Source of the DNA: Monarcha castaneiventris obscurior | Lineage: Eukaryota; Chordata; Aves; Passeriformes; Monarchidae | Direction: 5' to 3' | Length of the DNA stretch: 64,000 nt | Assembly (NCBI GenBank): GCA_026261815.1 | Contig: JAMPIT010000230.1 | Span: 7,439,001 to 7,503,000 of the forward strand | Shown here: positions 36,861 through 49,100 of the stretch, piece after piece | How positions within the stretch are numbered: position 1 is the first letter of the stretch | Layout of the letters: each line of letters opens with the position of its first letter | Made by a program: the position numbers and the translations under genes | Notes under the pieces: generated by a model | Told to the model about the DNA's origin: nothing | Seen by the model: only the letters and a program-made list of their open reading frames with translations | The model's database searches: none

Positions 36861-39800
36861 GAGTCAGCCCCACAATGCAAGTTTGTCTATTCTTGCAAGC
36901 TCCTCTTGCAAGAGAGAAATCGTGTATTGCAAGCACAGGCTTCCAGACTGCATTCTTGAACTGCATTATAAATTTGAGGACACATGACTTGAGAAAAACC
37001 GAACCCAGCTGGTTTTCCAATGATGAAAGGAACTACATGTTGTCCATTATGACAACGAGGCTTTTCTGGCTGTCACAGTCCCTGGCCATAGAGGTAGATT
37101 CATTCTCTTGGCCTCAGCTTGAGCGTTCCTTAAACATATGACTTGGAGAGGCAGATTTATTGTGGCATGGATTATCCATGCTGCTGGAGGTGTGAGAAGT
37201 GCAGGGGCTAATACTGGTGAAGGGACCTGCAATCTTCTTTAGGCAGCTCTGTTACACAAAGCCTGTGAGAGCTGCGGTCGGGAGGGGGCTCTGCCTGGGA
37301 AAGGCAGCAAAGTCACCACTTCCCTTCCATCAGCAGGAACTGGTGCTCCATCAATGCAGCTGGAGGGCACTTCTGGAAAGAGCTGTGGGAAATGCACAGC
37401 AGATTTAAGGAATTGTGGATGACACCACAAAGAAAACCCTGAGCAATTAATCTACTGCTTTATTTGCTTGTATGTCCATCTGCACATTTTATCTGGACAC
37501 ACTATCATGGTATGTGGGAACTTGTAAGGCCTCAAATTATATGAGGTACTGTATTCTGATCTTGGAAACCATGGCAGAAAGTTAAGAATTCAGCTAGAGC
37601 CCCCACCTTTTTATGAAATATATATCTAAGGAAAATATTCATGTCCTAAATTATGTGCTTCTGAATGCCACCACTGGAGACAGAAGGAAAGCAGCTCTCA
37701 GTACAGAGCTCCTTCAGATTCCCCTGGGCAATGCTTTTTGGAACAACTTTTGCTCAATCCTGCCAATATTTCACTTTTTTTTTTTTTTCTGTCTAATTGA
37801 GAAAATGATGGGAAGAAGATTATTTTTTTAAAGATCACGAATGTTAAGGAAGCACAATCTTTCTAGTTCATAATTACAGCCTTGTATCAGATTGCCAACC
37901 ATGTATCAGTCAAGCATTTCTTATCATTAAGAAATGGGTAATTGCAGCAGATGATTGAAGGAAATCAGTCAATCTCTCTAACAAAAAAAATCTATGTCTC
38001 CATTTATCAGATGGGTGTAGGAAAGTGAGCATCAAATTCTGGCTAAAGACTCCAAGAAAACATGCTGGGAGCTAAAAGCAATATAATTAAGAGGTGATTA
38101 CAGAAGAGCTTTACCTACAGCAGGGCGTGCAAAGCACCACACCTCCCCGCACCACACACAGATCACCCTTCTGCCAGGAGCTCCTAGCGTGGCTGCTAGG
38201 AAAGCATCCTCACAGGGAACACTTCCAAAGGGACCTGCTAGCAAGGTGGGAGCCACCACAGCCAAGAGCTTCCCTTCTACAGCCAGCAGCCACGCAGACA
38301 TCCAACCATGTGTGCAGAGAGCTGGCTCTGGACCTCAGGGCTGCCCTCGCCTCTCCTCCGGTCCTCCGAGGCAAGTTTCAAAGAAAGACATTAAAATAAA
38401 CTTGCTCCTCCAAAACTGACAATTGATGCTGGAGCTGCTGCCATCTGATGACTTGGTAAAGAGACAGGAAAGAGGAAATAGGAGCTACACTGACTCCAAG
38501 ACTGTTAAAACCTGAATTATGTTTGGATGACAAAACAAAAAAAAAGGCAAACTAAGTTGTATACTGCAGGTGATCTGAGGGTAGATAACTAACAGAGCAG
38601 GATAGGGAAAATCTCCAGCAGTTTTTAACATCTTTGCAAGGCCACATAAATAAGCAAAATACTTAACAAAAGAAATCCTGTTATGTTATGTTTCCATTAA
38701 TGACTGACATAGTTTATGCCAAGACAATGGTGACTTCATTACATGTCATGTCTTAGTATGAGTTTCACGAAATTTAAACTAAGCTGTGCTACTTTGGGAC
38801 ACAGCATTCACATGTCCAGCACGACAGAGAAACAGGGAAAAATCAGGAGAGATCTGATCTCTGCATCAGGAAATCTCTGCATATTCGCCCTCCCTACCCA
38901 GGGCAGAGCCACAATACAATGGGATCACCCACCTTCAGACTAAATTTATGGGATCAAATTTCTTTGGACTTGAAAGAATATTCCACAGGTTCCTCAAGTC
39001 CATTGAAAGTATATCTGTTTTTAGCTTATCAGAACATGAATGTGACTGTATTTCTAGTCCAGTTTGGCAAGCATCCCAGTAGTAGTGTGGTGACAAAACC
39101 AGATCAGCTCTGATTTCTCCTGACACTCTGCTTTGATGTGACAAGCATTAATACAAGATGGTCCCATACTTCATTCACTGTTTCAGGTGGCCTCCCCAGT
39201 TGCAAGGATAATGAAAATAAGAAATTCTGTGGGCAGAGTACAAGAAAGTGCAAGGCTTACCTGGCCTACACAGCTCTCCAGTCTCTGCCATGAATGGCAT
39301 CCACACAGCAAGTCTGACCCCAGCTCTGCCCACTCCCCGGCCCTCCAGCAGGGAGCTCCAGCTTCCCTGGAGACCACAGAGACAACCTGTCCCAGCCTTT
39401 CTCATCTGCTCTACTACCTCTGGCCCTTGCACATTCCACCTGTCCTTCTCTGACTCCACATTCTTCATACTTAAGGGAAAGAATTTAAAAGAAAAATTCT
39501 GATTGCAGCTTATCTTCAGAGTCCACACCTTGAGTCACCCCATGAAGGTGTGAACATATGCTTATGTGGATGAACACACAACATGAATTTTGCATCATTG
39601 CCCTCTCTTTTCCTCTTCTCTGCTGCTTCTCATCACCTCACTTTAGACTGTGAACCCTTAAGTCCACATAGCGTGTCTTGTCACGTCTGGGAAAAAATCT
39701 TACTGCTATCCCACTTTCCATTTTCATGTACCTTTCTTGCTCATTGCATACTCTTCATAAACATGTCACTACCAACAGCTTGATTAACTCCATTTCTGGC

Positions 39801-42529
39801 AAATTGTTTTTGCAAGGGAGAAGAAGAAACAATACAGTGAAAGTAAAGGAGTATCTGCACTAAAGAAGTACCTTATAAGATTAACATTATTGGATTTGTG
39901 CTGAAGGATTTCCAACACCACCGTGTCACAGTTGCTTCCTTTGAAGAACAAAACATATTTTCACCGAACAACCAGAACCTTGGCCTCTGCCTGGACTCAA
40001 ACTCAACTTGTTCCTCTCCATCTTAGATCGAGAACTTGCCCAAAGCATCTCTTCAATTTCACTGGGGCATATGCACAGCACTAAGGGTTTTTAATGGGAT
40101 TACTATGGTCCTGGGGTATAAAGAGAATAGAGTCACACATGAATAGCTGAGGACTCAAGTTTGCTTGCAGCTAAACAGAATTCAGAATCCTCAAAAAGCA
40201 ATTCCATAAGAAGTAAAACTTCCTAACCACAAAAGACATGAGTTTTAGAAATTACATACACACATATGAATTTATTGCTCCCCTATTTTCACTTTTTATG
40301 CATATGCAAATATCTGCAGATTCCTAACTTTGAAAATCAGACACAACCTCACAGGTCAGTATATGGAAATTTTCCTTTTTTTCTTAATAAGATGGGAACA
40401 TATAATTTCTAGTAACTTATAATATCTATAAGAAAATGCAGTAAGTACAAAAAAGTGCCTGCTTAAGCAAAAAATTCTGGATACCCTAACCCAGAAGCCT
40501 ACACTTGGACCACCCATTATTTAATAGCATGCCTTTGGCAAGCTCTGTTGATTCTTGCTAAGAATACTTTCTTTAAAATAGAAAAGGATTAACAGAAAAT
40601 TAAATCTTCAGTGCTTGACACATGAAGATCACCAAGGAAACTGTACTTATTTGACTCAAGAACAGTGCTTAGATTTAAGGACAAAGCATGCACGGGATTC
40701 TTCATGAGCTTTGTTTTGCTTGCATTGAAATGGAGCACATCTAAACCACGATCTTCAACTTCTAAAATATATTTTTTAAATGCTTAACATACTTGTGCCC
40801 ACAATACATATAGAGGTGACCCCGATGTGTAGGTACTAATGAAAATTATTTATGACAGTCATCCCAAACACAGCTTCTTTCATCCTAAATCATGTGCTTG
40901 AAGCACCACTTCAAGTACTCCTATGGGGAAACTCCACCTCAGCAACCTGGACAAGTGCTCCAGCTCCATCTGAGGGAAAAGCAGCCACATCAGTCTAATT
41001 TACAGCCTGGTCTACATTTGTCTACATTCCTCAGCATTCAAATATGTTGTCTTTTAAAAAATATACTTTTTCCCCCCTCATTCTTTCCTTTTCCTTCAAG
41101 TAAAACACTTTCCAAATGAAACATGAAACTAAAACAATCCAGCTTTAATTTTCCTGTAAATTATTTGCTGTTAACAATCTAAATGTACGTTTTAAAGAAA
41201 TTTCACTATTTCAACATTTGATGCTTAAGTTTTACATACTGCATTTTATATTAAAAAAAAAAAGAAGAAGAAAAAGTATCAGATGTCTCTCCTTGAACTT
41301 TTCAGTTAAATCCTGGAGTGACACACCCAGGGAGTTACTTGCTTGAAGCATGAAACACAACTAGGGTAAATGCAGGCATGTCCAAGTGTCCAGAGGTATC
41401 TATTTCTGACTGTTAACATTCCACAGAGTTTCTTGCTCTATTATAAACTTGAGCTCTGCCACAGAGCTCCCAGCTACCATAGCAAGCAAGAACTATTTGA
41501 TACCATTAACTGCAACAGCATTTTCATCTTGCTAGAACTGACTGGAATGGCTGCAGGAAGCAGTCCCACATGGCTCCATCAGTTTCCATGATATCCTAAA
41601 TTAGGTTTTGAGGAGACTATTAACAAAAAATGTAAATACCTACCCTTGGACTATCTCTATGGCTCACATACCATGCTGCAACCCTTTCACCCGGATATTA
41701 ACAGAATAATCTGTATTTAAAAACACACTCCCAGTTCCTAACAGGAGGAGTACAGCCTGATGGCAGAAGTAATGGAGAGAAAAATGGAAAGAAAGTGGAG
41801 AAGGAAAGTAAAGGTGACTAGGAGAAATAAAATGTAAAGGGATAACTGAAAGGAAACATTTGCATTACTTTTTTTCTGCAATTCTCTTTGGCCAAAACTT
41901 CTTGTTCAGTACTTGTAATTCATATATGCTGCACAAAATAGTCATATGATCATCACCCTAGCATATAATGTTAAATGTGTTGATGTAGGTGTTGGTCTCA
42001 AAGCTTTTCCCCCCCTGGTGTTGAGCAATCACACCTCCTTTTAGACACTGCCCTGCCCATTCATTTTGGCAGAAGAGATCAGTGCTGAGCCTCAGCCCTC
42101 GGAACAGCTGCTAAAAGGAAGGAACAATGGCAACAGGAGCACTGTCCCTGTATTTATGAGGGACCCATAAACTCAAAGAGGAATTAGTGACAGGTCAGAT
42201 CTGCTGGTTAAATGACTGCCAAAATAATCTTAATTTGCTAGAACATGTAAGTCAGAATTCACCCAAGAAGAGGGACAACAAACTGGGAAGGTGTGTGTCC
42301 AGGTACCTGAGCTGCAGAGGTGATGAAGACCCTAGAGACCTGACTCTCAACCAGACAGCATCTATCATCATCAAGCATGTAACACAACTACAAAAAGAAC
42401 TATTTCTCTAGAGTTACCTTTCTCATTAACTTTTCCTTACTGTTTGGAGGAGGTTTCAGTGTAGAAGGGCAGAGGACTGAGAGTCCTCTATTTGAGACAC
42501 AGACAGTATTTAAGTCACATGGCCAAACT
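36861..42529. other. Unique noncoding sequence
   Basis: No supported gene. A T14 run lies at 37775-37788. Patches at about 38094-38400 and 39175-39530 are G+C-richer and open in overlapping frames on both strands, with no recognisable protein. The rest is A+T-rich unique sequence in which I see no mobile element. Confidence 0.6.
37775..37788. repeat. Poly-T run, T14
   Basis: Homopolymer T run within unique sequence, with no associated element visible. Confidence 0.8.
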
Positions 42530-43110
42530 GGTGAGACAGGAACTAGAAAAATGGGCACTGTGGGTGGAAAATTGACTGTATCCTTGACTCAAAGGACGGT
42601 GGCCAGTGGTAAAAGTCCAACCAGTGGCCAGTCTCTAGCAGTGTCAGAGGGACTGACATTGGGGCCAGCACTGCTGGATGTCTCCATGAATCACCTGAAC
42701 AGTGGGACAGAGTACGCCCTCAGCAAGGTCGTGCATAGGACCAGGTAGGTGGTCAGTGTGGTGGACGAATGGTCTGTCAGGAGCCTCCTGAAGCTCAGTT
42801 CGACAAGTAGGAAGTCCTGCATCCCATACAGAATAACCCTATAAAAATATATGGAGTGGGGACTAACTGGCAAGGAAGCAGCTTTGCCAAAAAAATCCTG
42901 AGTGGTCTGGTGAATCAAAGTGGGCAACACGAGTCAGCTGTATGCCCCTGTGGCAGGGAGGGATGGCTGCACACAGCTGTATTACCAATTGTAGACAGCA
43001 GGCTTATAGAAATTATTATTTCCCTCTATATGGCATTTTTGACAACATTTTTAGAATATTGTGCCAGTCTCAAACAAGACCATAGGAGGAATGCCACAGA
43101 AAGTTAAGTG
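42530..43110 (+). mobile_element. Old, decayed CR1 LINE fragment (reverse-transcriptase 3' part)
   Basis: Plus-strand sequence follows CR1 ORF2 in order across about 580 bp. The segment near 42590-42640 (ggccagtctctagcagtgt) corresponds to the CR1 block before 'TGVPQGSVLGPVLF'. At 42690-42726 the translation NHLNSGTEYALSK matches the block NDLDSGTECTLSK that normally precedes the catalytic FADD motif. At 42785-42825 ctcctgaagctcagttcgac matches the 'LMKFNKAKCKVLHL' block. Around 42960-43100 come remnants of the block for 'LEYCVQF...RRAT'. The catalytic FADD motif is lost: after ALSK the frame reads VVHRTR and the following residues are deleted or altered. Frames are broken repeatedly, so this is a dead, ancient copy, visibly older than the one at 7899-8240. 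Both ends are approximate. Confidence 0.85.
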
Positions 43111-46100
43111 AAGTCTTGATGTTTTAATGTGATCAGCTTCACTGCATCAATTAATGATGTTTCAGCCTACAGATCTCCATCAGGAAAGAAGGCACCTCTA
43201 TGAACACTAAGAAAATAGTGAGTTTGATACTGATTGCTCAAGATAGTATTAAGTAAAATCTTTTACAGAATTTAGAAATTTCTCCTGTGATTCTTCAGTC
43301 TGTTGGCACTGAAAAGTGCTCTATTCAAATGTTTGAGCAGAGCAGTTGAGCTGATGGCCAAGGTTCATCTAATCATGGACCATAAGGTGTTGCAGAACAA
43401 TTGTCTGATCAAGAAAAGAGAAATAACATGTTACTTATGCTAATGACCATATAGCCAGTCTCTCTGAATCATAATGATTAATCATCCTATGGAAGAGGTG
43501 TAATGAATTATTCCTGAATTATTCTCAGGATTTCAACCATGTATGAAAACATGCAAAAAACAATTACAAGTGGCAGGCAGGAAAGGAAAACAATGGCAAT
43601 ATTTGTTCATATACTATTTCTGAACACTAAATTGGCCTGAAATCTATTAATTAGCTGTTCACAGTAATTCCTTCATGCAAACTGATTCATAACACTGTTG
43701 CCAATTCTTCCAGCCACCAACGGGTCATTCTCATAACAGCACAGCTCTATTTATCTTGGCCACGCCGTCAGGAGCAGAAGCACAGGCAGTACAGCCAAAG
43801 CTGAATGAGGATTTACACACTTTTATTGAGAAACTTAATTTCTACAATTTGCCTAAATCATCAGTTACTTTATGTCCTGCAGTACTGCTACCATCAGCAT
43901 TAATAAATAATCTTGGCTTCAGCCTCCAGGTTGTGAGATTGATAGGTACCATGCTCATGCTCCTCCTCCCTTGTTTTTTAACTTCTAGGGTATGCCAAAG
44001 CCCCACCCCTTGAGGATTACTGATTCACTTAAAAGGGGAGGGGAGATAGGGAAGAGGTGGTATTGTCATAGCATCACTGGAGAACAGGAAGCAAAGAAAA
44101 AAGGAAAAGGCACAGGGTCCAGCCCCCACCTACTGAAGCTGCTGCTCATTTGCTGCAAGGATTGCATTCCAGGCAAGATCAGGATGATTGCCAATGTGAC
44201 AGGTAAATGCAGAAACAGCCTCCATCAAGGAAGATCCTCCATCCCCTATGCAGTGTTCACATACCTGCTTGATTCTTCTGTTACCCACTAATCCACAGTA
44301 ACTGTTCAATGGCAGTGAGCAACAGTACATAATAGTCAAGAAGAGGAAATAACTAATTTGCTTGTAGCTCATTGAGAATTTTGCCAAAACATCAGTCAAT
44401 CCTGTTATAGTCACTGATGTGTAAAAAAACAAATAGTCTTCCGTAATGACAAAAAAAGAGCAAAACTGTCTTCCATAAACCCTACAAATAACATACTCTA
44501 AGAATTACTTTTTCTGCTCTAGTTAAAAAATGTGATTAAAGCTGTATTTCTGTGTAAGAGTGAATACCCGTACATTAGTACAGGATTTGTTGCACTGAAT
44601 TCATGAGTTCAGCCACACTTGAGGACACTTTGTGGTGTGGCAGAGACCAGAATGCAGGTGGAAGAGAACTCCTCTTCCTCAGAGGGCAGAGCGTGTTCCC
44701 AGGCAGGTCTTTCACATAGTGGTGGTCTATGTGACCTTCCACAGCACATGCCCAAAGCTTAGCTGTGATAAGCAAAACTGATTAAATGAAGGCCATTCCT
44801 AATGCAGACTGAAATGGATGACAGAGTTTCCTTGCGAAAATGGATGGGATTAAGCCTTATTCTCGCACCTGATTTTGAAAAGGCTGGTACTATCAAAGTT
44901 AGTTCAAAACCCTTCTCCTTCATGAACATCCTCAACAACCTTAGAGGTTCCACCTGCTTTGAATTTTGCTTTCTGGCTGTGAAGAGTAACATTTTGCCAT
45001 CATCTGTTACCTGAGCTTCATTACAACAGCAATTACATTATTATTTGCAAGACTCTTAACATGGGTCAGAAAAGCAGTACATTTAAGGAGACAGCTGAGA
45101 AGTTTATAAAGGAAGACACCTCGTCTTCCCCCAAGAAATAAACAGTGGTCATTGCAGATAAATTAAAGTCATTCCAATTTCTGTTCATGTGCCACTATTT
45201 TAACAGCAATGAAGGGATGCTGTGTGAGGCATGTGAGTTTGCCATTTGTTTGCTGCTATTTAGAATTAAAAAAAAAAAACCAACAAAAACCAAGTTGCAC
45301 AAATTGGTGATTGATACTAGGAAAATGCATTGAAACAGTTCCTGGTAGGCACCAGGAGGCTCTGCCCATCTGGCCCTGGCTCCTCCAGTGCATTCAGTGT
45401 TGCCAGGATCCAAATCTGTAATTACAGCTACCCAGTGCATGAAACACCCACGCTCCTTTGCCTTCTATTTTCTGTATTCACAAAGTAAAGCTTCTCCTGC
45501 AGCTGGCTGCTCCCTCAGAGCCCACAAAGCCTGAGCCACACGCCGTGTACGTGCCAGGGCACCCAGAGCCTCGGGGACCCGGTGCTGAGATGCCCCACTT
45601 TGGCTCCAGCCTCCTTGCCCAGAACGCAGCCAGTCCTCACATCCCTCCATTGTCTCCCCACACTCTGCAAAAGCTACAGGGACAGCACAGAGCTGGCTCC
45701 TCGCAGAGACCGTGCTCCTGAAAATCCAGTGCCAGGAGAGAAGGCAGCCTGTTATTTCAAGTGACCCAGCAACAAATCATTCCTTATTACGGGGCAGCCC
45801 AATGCCAACAGTGCACTGCAGGCACAGGATCCTGTGCCAGATGAGAATACAGCAAGCAAGGAGCACGAAAGCATCGTGACCAGAATCTGAGATGCAGCAT
45901 CTGATGATGGAGCGCAGCCCTTCCAATGAGATGAACTGCCAGCAGCATTAATGAAATGCAAGTACGTAACTTATGGCACAGAGCACTAGAAGTGTTGAAC
46001 TGAGAAATGGAAGCATTTCCACAGCCATAAAGGGCTACAAATAAAACTGGGATTTATAGCAAACGGTTCCTAGTGCAGAAGCACGGCTCCTGGATGATAT

Positions 46101-49100
46101 TTCCACGTGAAGAGCAATAATTGGTGTTACATATCAGGTACCTGCCGACAGTGCAACAGCTTCTCTTCCTCTTCTGCAACTCCTAGACCGTGAACTGGCC
46201 CCTCTGCTTTTCTAATACAGCTTCCAAAATCTCAGGAGGAATCCCCTTCCCAAATATAAGCTCATTGCTCAGATCTAACCTCACTGGAAGTCTGCTCTAC
46301 CTGCAGTCTGTAGAGTAGCTGTTAAACACCACATCTACAAGGTTGTTTTGTTCCTCTGTCTGAGTTTATCAGTGCAAATACCCATTTTGTTTAGATGCTT
46401 TCATCGCTGGAACCTATGCAACTACAGCAAGGGTCACAGAAGCACACTGGTATCTAGACATAATCTTAGACACTGAGGATCAATAAGTGTATCTGGTAAT
46501 CCTCAACCCTACCTCCCTTTCCTTAAAAGGGGTATATGAGATGGAGAAGCCAGGAACACACATGCTGCAAGTGCTGTTGCTAACAGCTCTGAGAAATGCT
46601 CCTGCCTGGGAAGAACACCAATGGATTTCTGCAGTATCTCAAGCACTGATGGTCTGATTCTGTAAGAAAAATATGTTTTATGCAGGAAGTTATTTCAAAA
46701 CAATGCAGCAATTTGCGAATTAGGAAAAAGAAAATCCCAGCAAATGTAAATTTCCCACCTTTCTCAGTAGAAAACCTGGCTGCTGCAGTTCATTATTTCT
46801 GAAATTCTATTATTAGTCTTTGCACTGCCGCAGACGTCTCTGCTGGTATCAAGGCCCTATTCTGCAGAACATATAAATGTGAAGAGACATCAAGTCGTGT
46901 TAGGGAAGAAAACCCACAGAAGTTACAAGTGGGAGTACAAAAATATTAGTGACAGGACAGAAACTGCAAGGACTACTGCAGAATTGCCTTGGTTCGTCAA
47001 TATTACCTTTACATACTTCATCGCATTGTAACTTTACATGATGTGTGTTACAATGTGATATTTTATGATTCCAAGGTTACAGAATTCCTGATTTCAGCTT
47101 CCCATCACATAAAATAACCATGTCCTAAAATAAAAATCTCTTCCTGATGTTCATGTGGCTGTAAGTCTACACTTATTTCCTTCACTTCAAGCTTTGCAGA
47201 ACAATTGCTGCAATTTTCTCAGTGAAGAAATAGAAAACAAAGAATTAGTATCAAACGTTGGAGATCAATTTTCACAGACCCCATTGCTTGATAATTTAAA
47301 TGCTAAGTACTGCAGCCAATTAGTCTAGACTGAAGTATTTGATGGGGGCAAAATTTAGGTTAACAAATACTGCATAATATTATCTGAATAATATAGAGCA
47401 GACTTCCTACAAAGATGAATTTTGAATCTGCCCATTATATGAAACAGGTGCAAAGAGTGCGTGGGAGAGGTGAATTCATCCCTCCTCTAAATGGCAGTAT
47501 AAAATAAAATTAGGATATAAAATTTGGGGGTGTCTCACAGGGCAGTTTTTAATTATATACTTAGCAGCATCTTTGCATATAATCATTACGTCAGCCTCCT
47601 CGTTTGCATGTATATATTCTTTTGTGCCATGATCAAAGAACAAAGGTTAAATCCTTCTGAAACTCTATTCAAGCAGTGAAAATTGAAAACAGCTATTTTG
47701 AGGCTTTGAGCTTTTTTGTGTGTTTTCCAACTGTCTGTATAATCTGCTTAAAATTCTGTTTACTTGTTAAACCATGTATTCATAGTGTGATATCGCAGAG
47801 CACAGGTGAACCAGCAGAGTATTAAGGGGGACCCTTTCAATGGTCCTCCCATGGAAGAGGGACAAACAGAATGAGGTCTCCAGCTGGGACACTGGCTGGC
47901 TGCTGGAGGACTTCCACCAGATCTTCACCCCTCCCATTCTTCTCCCACACCCAGTTCTGGTTTGCAAGGAAGGGTTTGGTATGAAAACACTGGAATGGCT
48001 GTCTAGTCCTCTGTTGCCATGCTCATGGCACACAAATGAAGTTGCTTGTCTGTCCTGACAGCAATGGATTAACATCCAGCTTTGGCAGCTGGGGCAGATG
48101 GGAATTGATGGAGAGGCAGAGCCATGCTGGTGCCAGTGAGGAATGATGAGACTGGGTCTGCTGGAGCCACAGGGCTGCTTTGAGTCACTTCCTTCCCACA
48201 AAATGTCTGGCTTGTGAGCTTTTCTTCTTCCTCTGTTGCCACCAGCTGACCTGTATGAACATCAAGCTGTATGTTATAGCCTTTCAGTGTTCCTGGCTAC
48301 CTCTGAGGAAGGCCTCAGTGCCCAGTTAGAATTCCTGGTTTGTGTTTGGGCCCAGGTTAGCACTGGAAATAACCCATGTACTGCAAACTTCCTCCTTTTG
48401 TCTAAATAGAAGCTGGCAGGACCTGAGCAAGGGTTGAAAACTTTAGAATAAGACAAGGGAAGATGATCTACTGAGTAAGTGAAAGCCTACAAGGCACATG
48501 GCATGGAAACAGCTCAGCAATCCCTCATTTTAACAAAACCTGGACAGATGCATTTCTGTAACACGTCCAGCTCACCCTTGTGATGCATCACCAAAAACAG
48601 GAGAATATTGAGATAGAGGGTGTCAACACACAAATACCACAGTCACAGCACCAAGAAGTATTTCAGGGTTCATCTAGCACCAGACACCTAAATTCACCTG
48701 CCATCCCAGCCTATCAAACTGACTCAAATGCTAACTGCTGGAGAAAACCTCTTCCTTCTTCCAACCACAGGTTCCTGAAGCAATAGCCACTGAAGGCTGG
48801 AGGAGATTCTGTTTCTGGGTTAGTAACCACTTTTTAGTAAAGAAAATTTTTAGCAGTTTAAACTGTTACTTTGCAGCCCTGCAAAAATGAAAAGATACCA
48901 GGTCAGCTCTTCCCTACAACCTCCTGAAGATCTGAACATATGGAATGAACTTCCTTTCTGTCCCAGACACACAACGTTTAATATCAGTTATGAACAGCAC
49001 ACCAGCAGGGTATTTTCCAGGACTGGGATGCCACAGCAATTTCTACTGCCCCACAGCCCATTATGAAGAGGATGGCCAAGTTCAACCTTTCTCAACAGAC

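Noticed and set aside
47767..48201. 144-codon minus-strand open frame
   Set aside because: No domain, splice context or compositional periodicity that I can see; the plus strand is also open across 47840-48058.
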